From PALSA-911 sp963839645 (lineage in GTDB: Bacteria > Pseudomonadota > Alphaproteobacteria > Acetobacterales > Acetobacteraceae), in NCBI GenBank assembly GCA_963839645.1, contig CAWIVZ010000008.1, positions 1,054,001 to 1,118,000 on the forward strand: 64,000 nucleotides of DNA. The letters run 5' to 3'. The notes beneath the pieces were generated by a model. It saw nothing but the letters and a program-made list of their open reading frames with translations. It did no database searches and was not told where the DNA came from. A program made the position numbers and the translations under genes. This document shows, one piece after another, positions 63,392 through 64,000 of the stretch (position 1 is its first letter; each line of letters starts with the position of its first letter).

Positions 63392-64000
63392 ATGTCCTCC
63401 GTACCGCTGTCGCTGGTTTCCTCCGCCGTGCTGGCGCCGCACGGGTTCTTCACCCGCATCGGCGGGGTGTCCGTGGGGCCGTTCGCCAGCCTGAATTGCA
63501 GCCTGTCGGGCCAGGACGATCGGGATGCCGTGCTGGAGAACCGGGCACGCGCCGCGCGCGCCATTGGCGCCGAGCCGGACTGGCTGGTCGGGCTGACGCA
63601 GGTGCATGGGCCCGACGTGGTTCGCGTGGCGGCCCCCTGGGTGGCCGGGGCCGGGCCGCGCGCCGATGCGATGGTGACCGACCGGGAAGGCGTGGCGCTG
63701 GGGATCGTGACCGCCGACTGCGCGCCGGTGCTGTTCGCCGATCTGTCCGCCGGGGTTGTAGGGGCGGCGCATGCCGGCTGGCGCGGCGCGGTGGCGGGCG
63801 TGCTGGAAGCCACGATCGCGGCCATGGAGGCGCTGGGCGCGACGCGGGCGGGCATCGCCGCCGCGGTGGGGCCGTGCATCCGCCAGGCCTCCTATGAAGT
63901 GGCGGCCGATCTGCGCGACGCGGTGCTGGCGGCCGATCCGGCCAATGCACGGTTCTTCGCCGAGGGCGCGCGGGAAGCGCGCTGGCAGTTCGACCTGGCC
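63392..64000 (+). CDS. pgeF: Purine nucleoside phosphorylase/laccase-like PgeF (partial)
   Basis: The gene starts with ATG and runs off the right edge. The start (residues SSVPLSLVSSAVLAPHGFFT and RIGGVSVGPFASLNCSL) and the zinc-binding residues in GLTQVHG, VTADCAPVLFADLSA and GAAHAGWRGAVAGVLEAT are all characteristic of PgeF/YfiH. This family includes E. coli YfiH, a peptidoglycan editing factor, and related enzymes with purine nucleoside phosphorylase or adenosine deaminase activity. The visible part covers about 203 of the usual 250 residues. The lgt-methyltransferase-pgeF order is conserved in alphaproteobacteria. Confidence 0.92.
   Translation, partial: MSSVPLSLVSSAVLAPHGFFTRIGGVSVGPFASLNCSLSGQDDRDAVLENRARAARAIGAEPDWLVGLTQVHGPDVVRVAAPWVAGAGPRADAMVTDREGVALGIVTADCAPVLFADLSAGVVGAAHAGWRGAVAGVLEATIAAMEALGATRAGIAAAVGPCIRQASYEVAADLRDAVLAADPANARFFAEGAREARWQFDLA

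Overview
The window is GC-rich, densely coding chromosome from an alphaproteobacterium. The gene families and their arrangement (SAM-II riboswitch ahead of metZ, an argH/lptM/lysA/DUF4175 block, a ubiK/lgt block, a phasin gene, hmgA/fahA, several acyl-CoA and Liv-type genes, long GC-rich palindromes between genes) fit Rhodospirillales, most likely Acetobacteraceae. That placement is an inference from gene content, without a phylogenetic test. I see no phage, integrase, transposase, CRISPR array or recognisable defence system. The window reads as core and metabolic chromosome.

Layout. 1-4.8 kb: the start of a MetE-like methionine synthase gene, an EmrA/MarR pair divergent from an EmrB exporter, and an enoyl-CoA hydratase-like gene. 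4.8-7.5 kb: tRNA-Gly(CCC), a SAM-II riboswitch with metZ, then apaG and folE. 7.5-13.4 kb: a probable tyrosine/homogentisate operon on the minus strand (cytochrome P450, hmgA, fahA, a periplasmic binding protein) divergent from a MarR regulator. 13.5-23.2 kb: an SDR, a quinone oxidoreductase, two acyl-CoA dehydrogenase-fold enzymes, two alpha/beta hydrolases, and the conserved trio of circularly permuted ATP-grasp, alpha-E (DUF403) and transglutaminase-like proteins. 23.2-31.7 kb: a GMC oxidoreductase with its small subunit, a GH38 alpha-mannosidase divergent from a GH36 alpha-galactosidase, a fatty acid desaturase and a hotdog thioesterase. 31.9-36.8 kb: motA/motB and two membrane-linked glycosyltransferases. 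36.9-43.5 kb: DUF4175, lysA, a methyltransferase on the opposite strand, lptM, argH. 43.5-48.7 kb: a TlpA-like thioredoxin and a Liv operon in which livM, livG and livF are joined into one reading frame. 49-57.4 kb: an SDR, a polysaccharide deacetylase, an LLM flavin oxidoreductase, an epoxide hydrolase, a branched-chain aminotransferase divergent from a MarR/response regulator/histidine kinase operon, and a phasin. 57.6-64 kb: a TetR-like regulator, proC, a YbjN-like gene, ubiK, hldD, lgt, a MidA-like methyltransferase and the 5' part of pgeF.

The strongest quality signal is a set of 14 apparent single-base frameshifts in ten otherwise intact conserved genes, all right of 17.6 kb, including argH (two) and hldD (three). 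Thirteen are single extra bases and one is a missing base. This bias looks like uncorrected sequencing or assembly error, so these genes are described as whole genes with the break positions noted.

The most useful regulatory and structural observations are the SAM-II riboswitch, a phasin-upstream palindrome of the PhaR type (CTGC-N3-GCAG), an ATTG-N5-CAAT dyad beside the homogentisate operon, two direct repeats one 21-bp step apart ahead of the MarR/two-component operon, and two long near-perfect palindromic elements (163 bp and about 247 bp).
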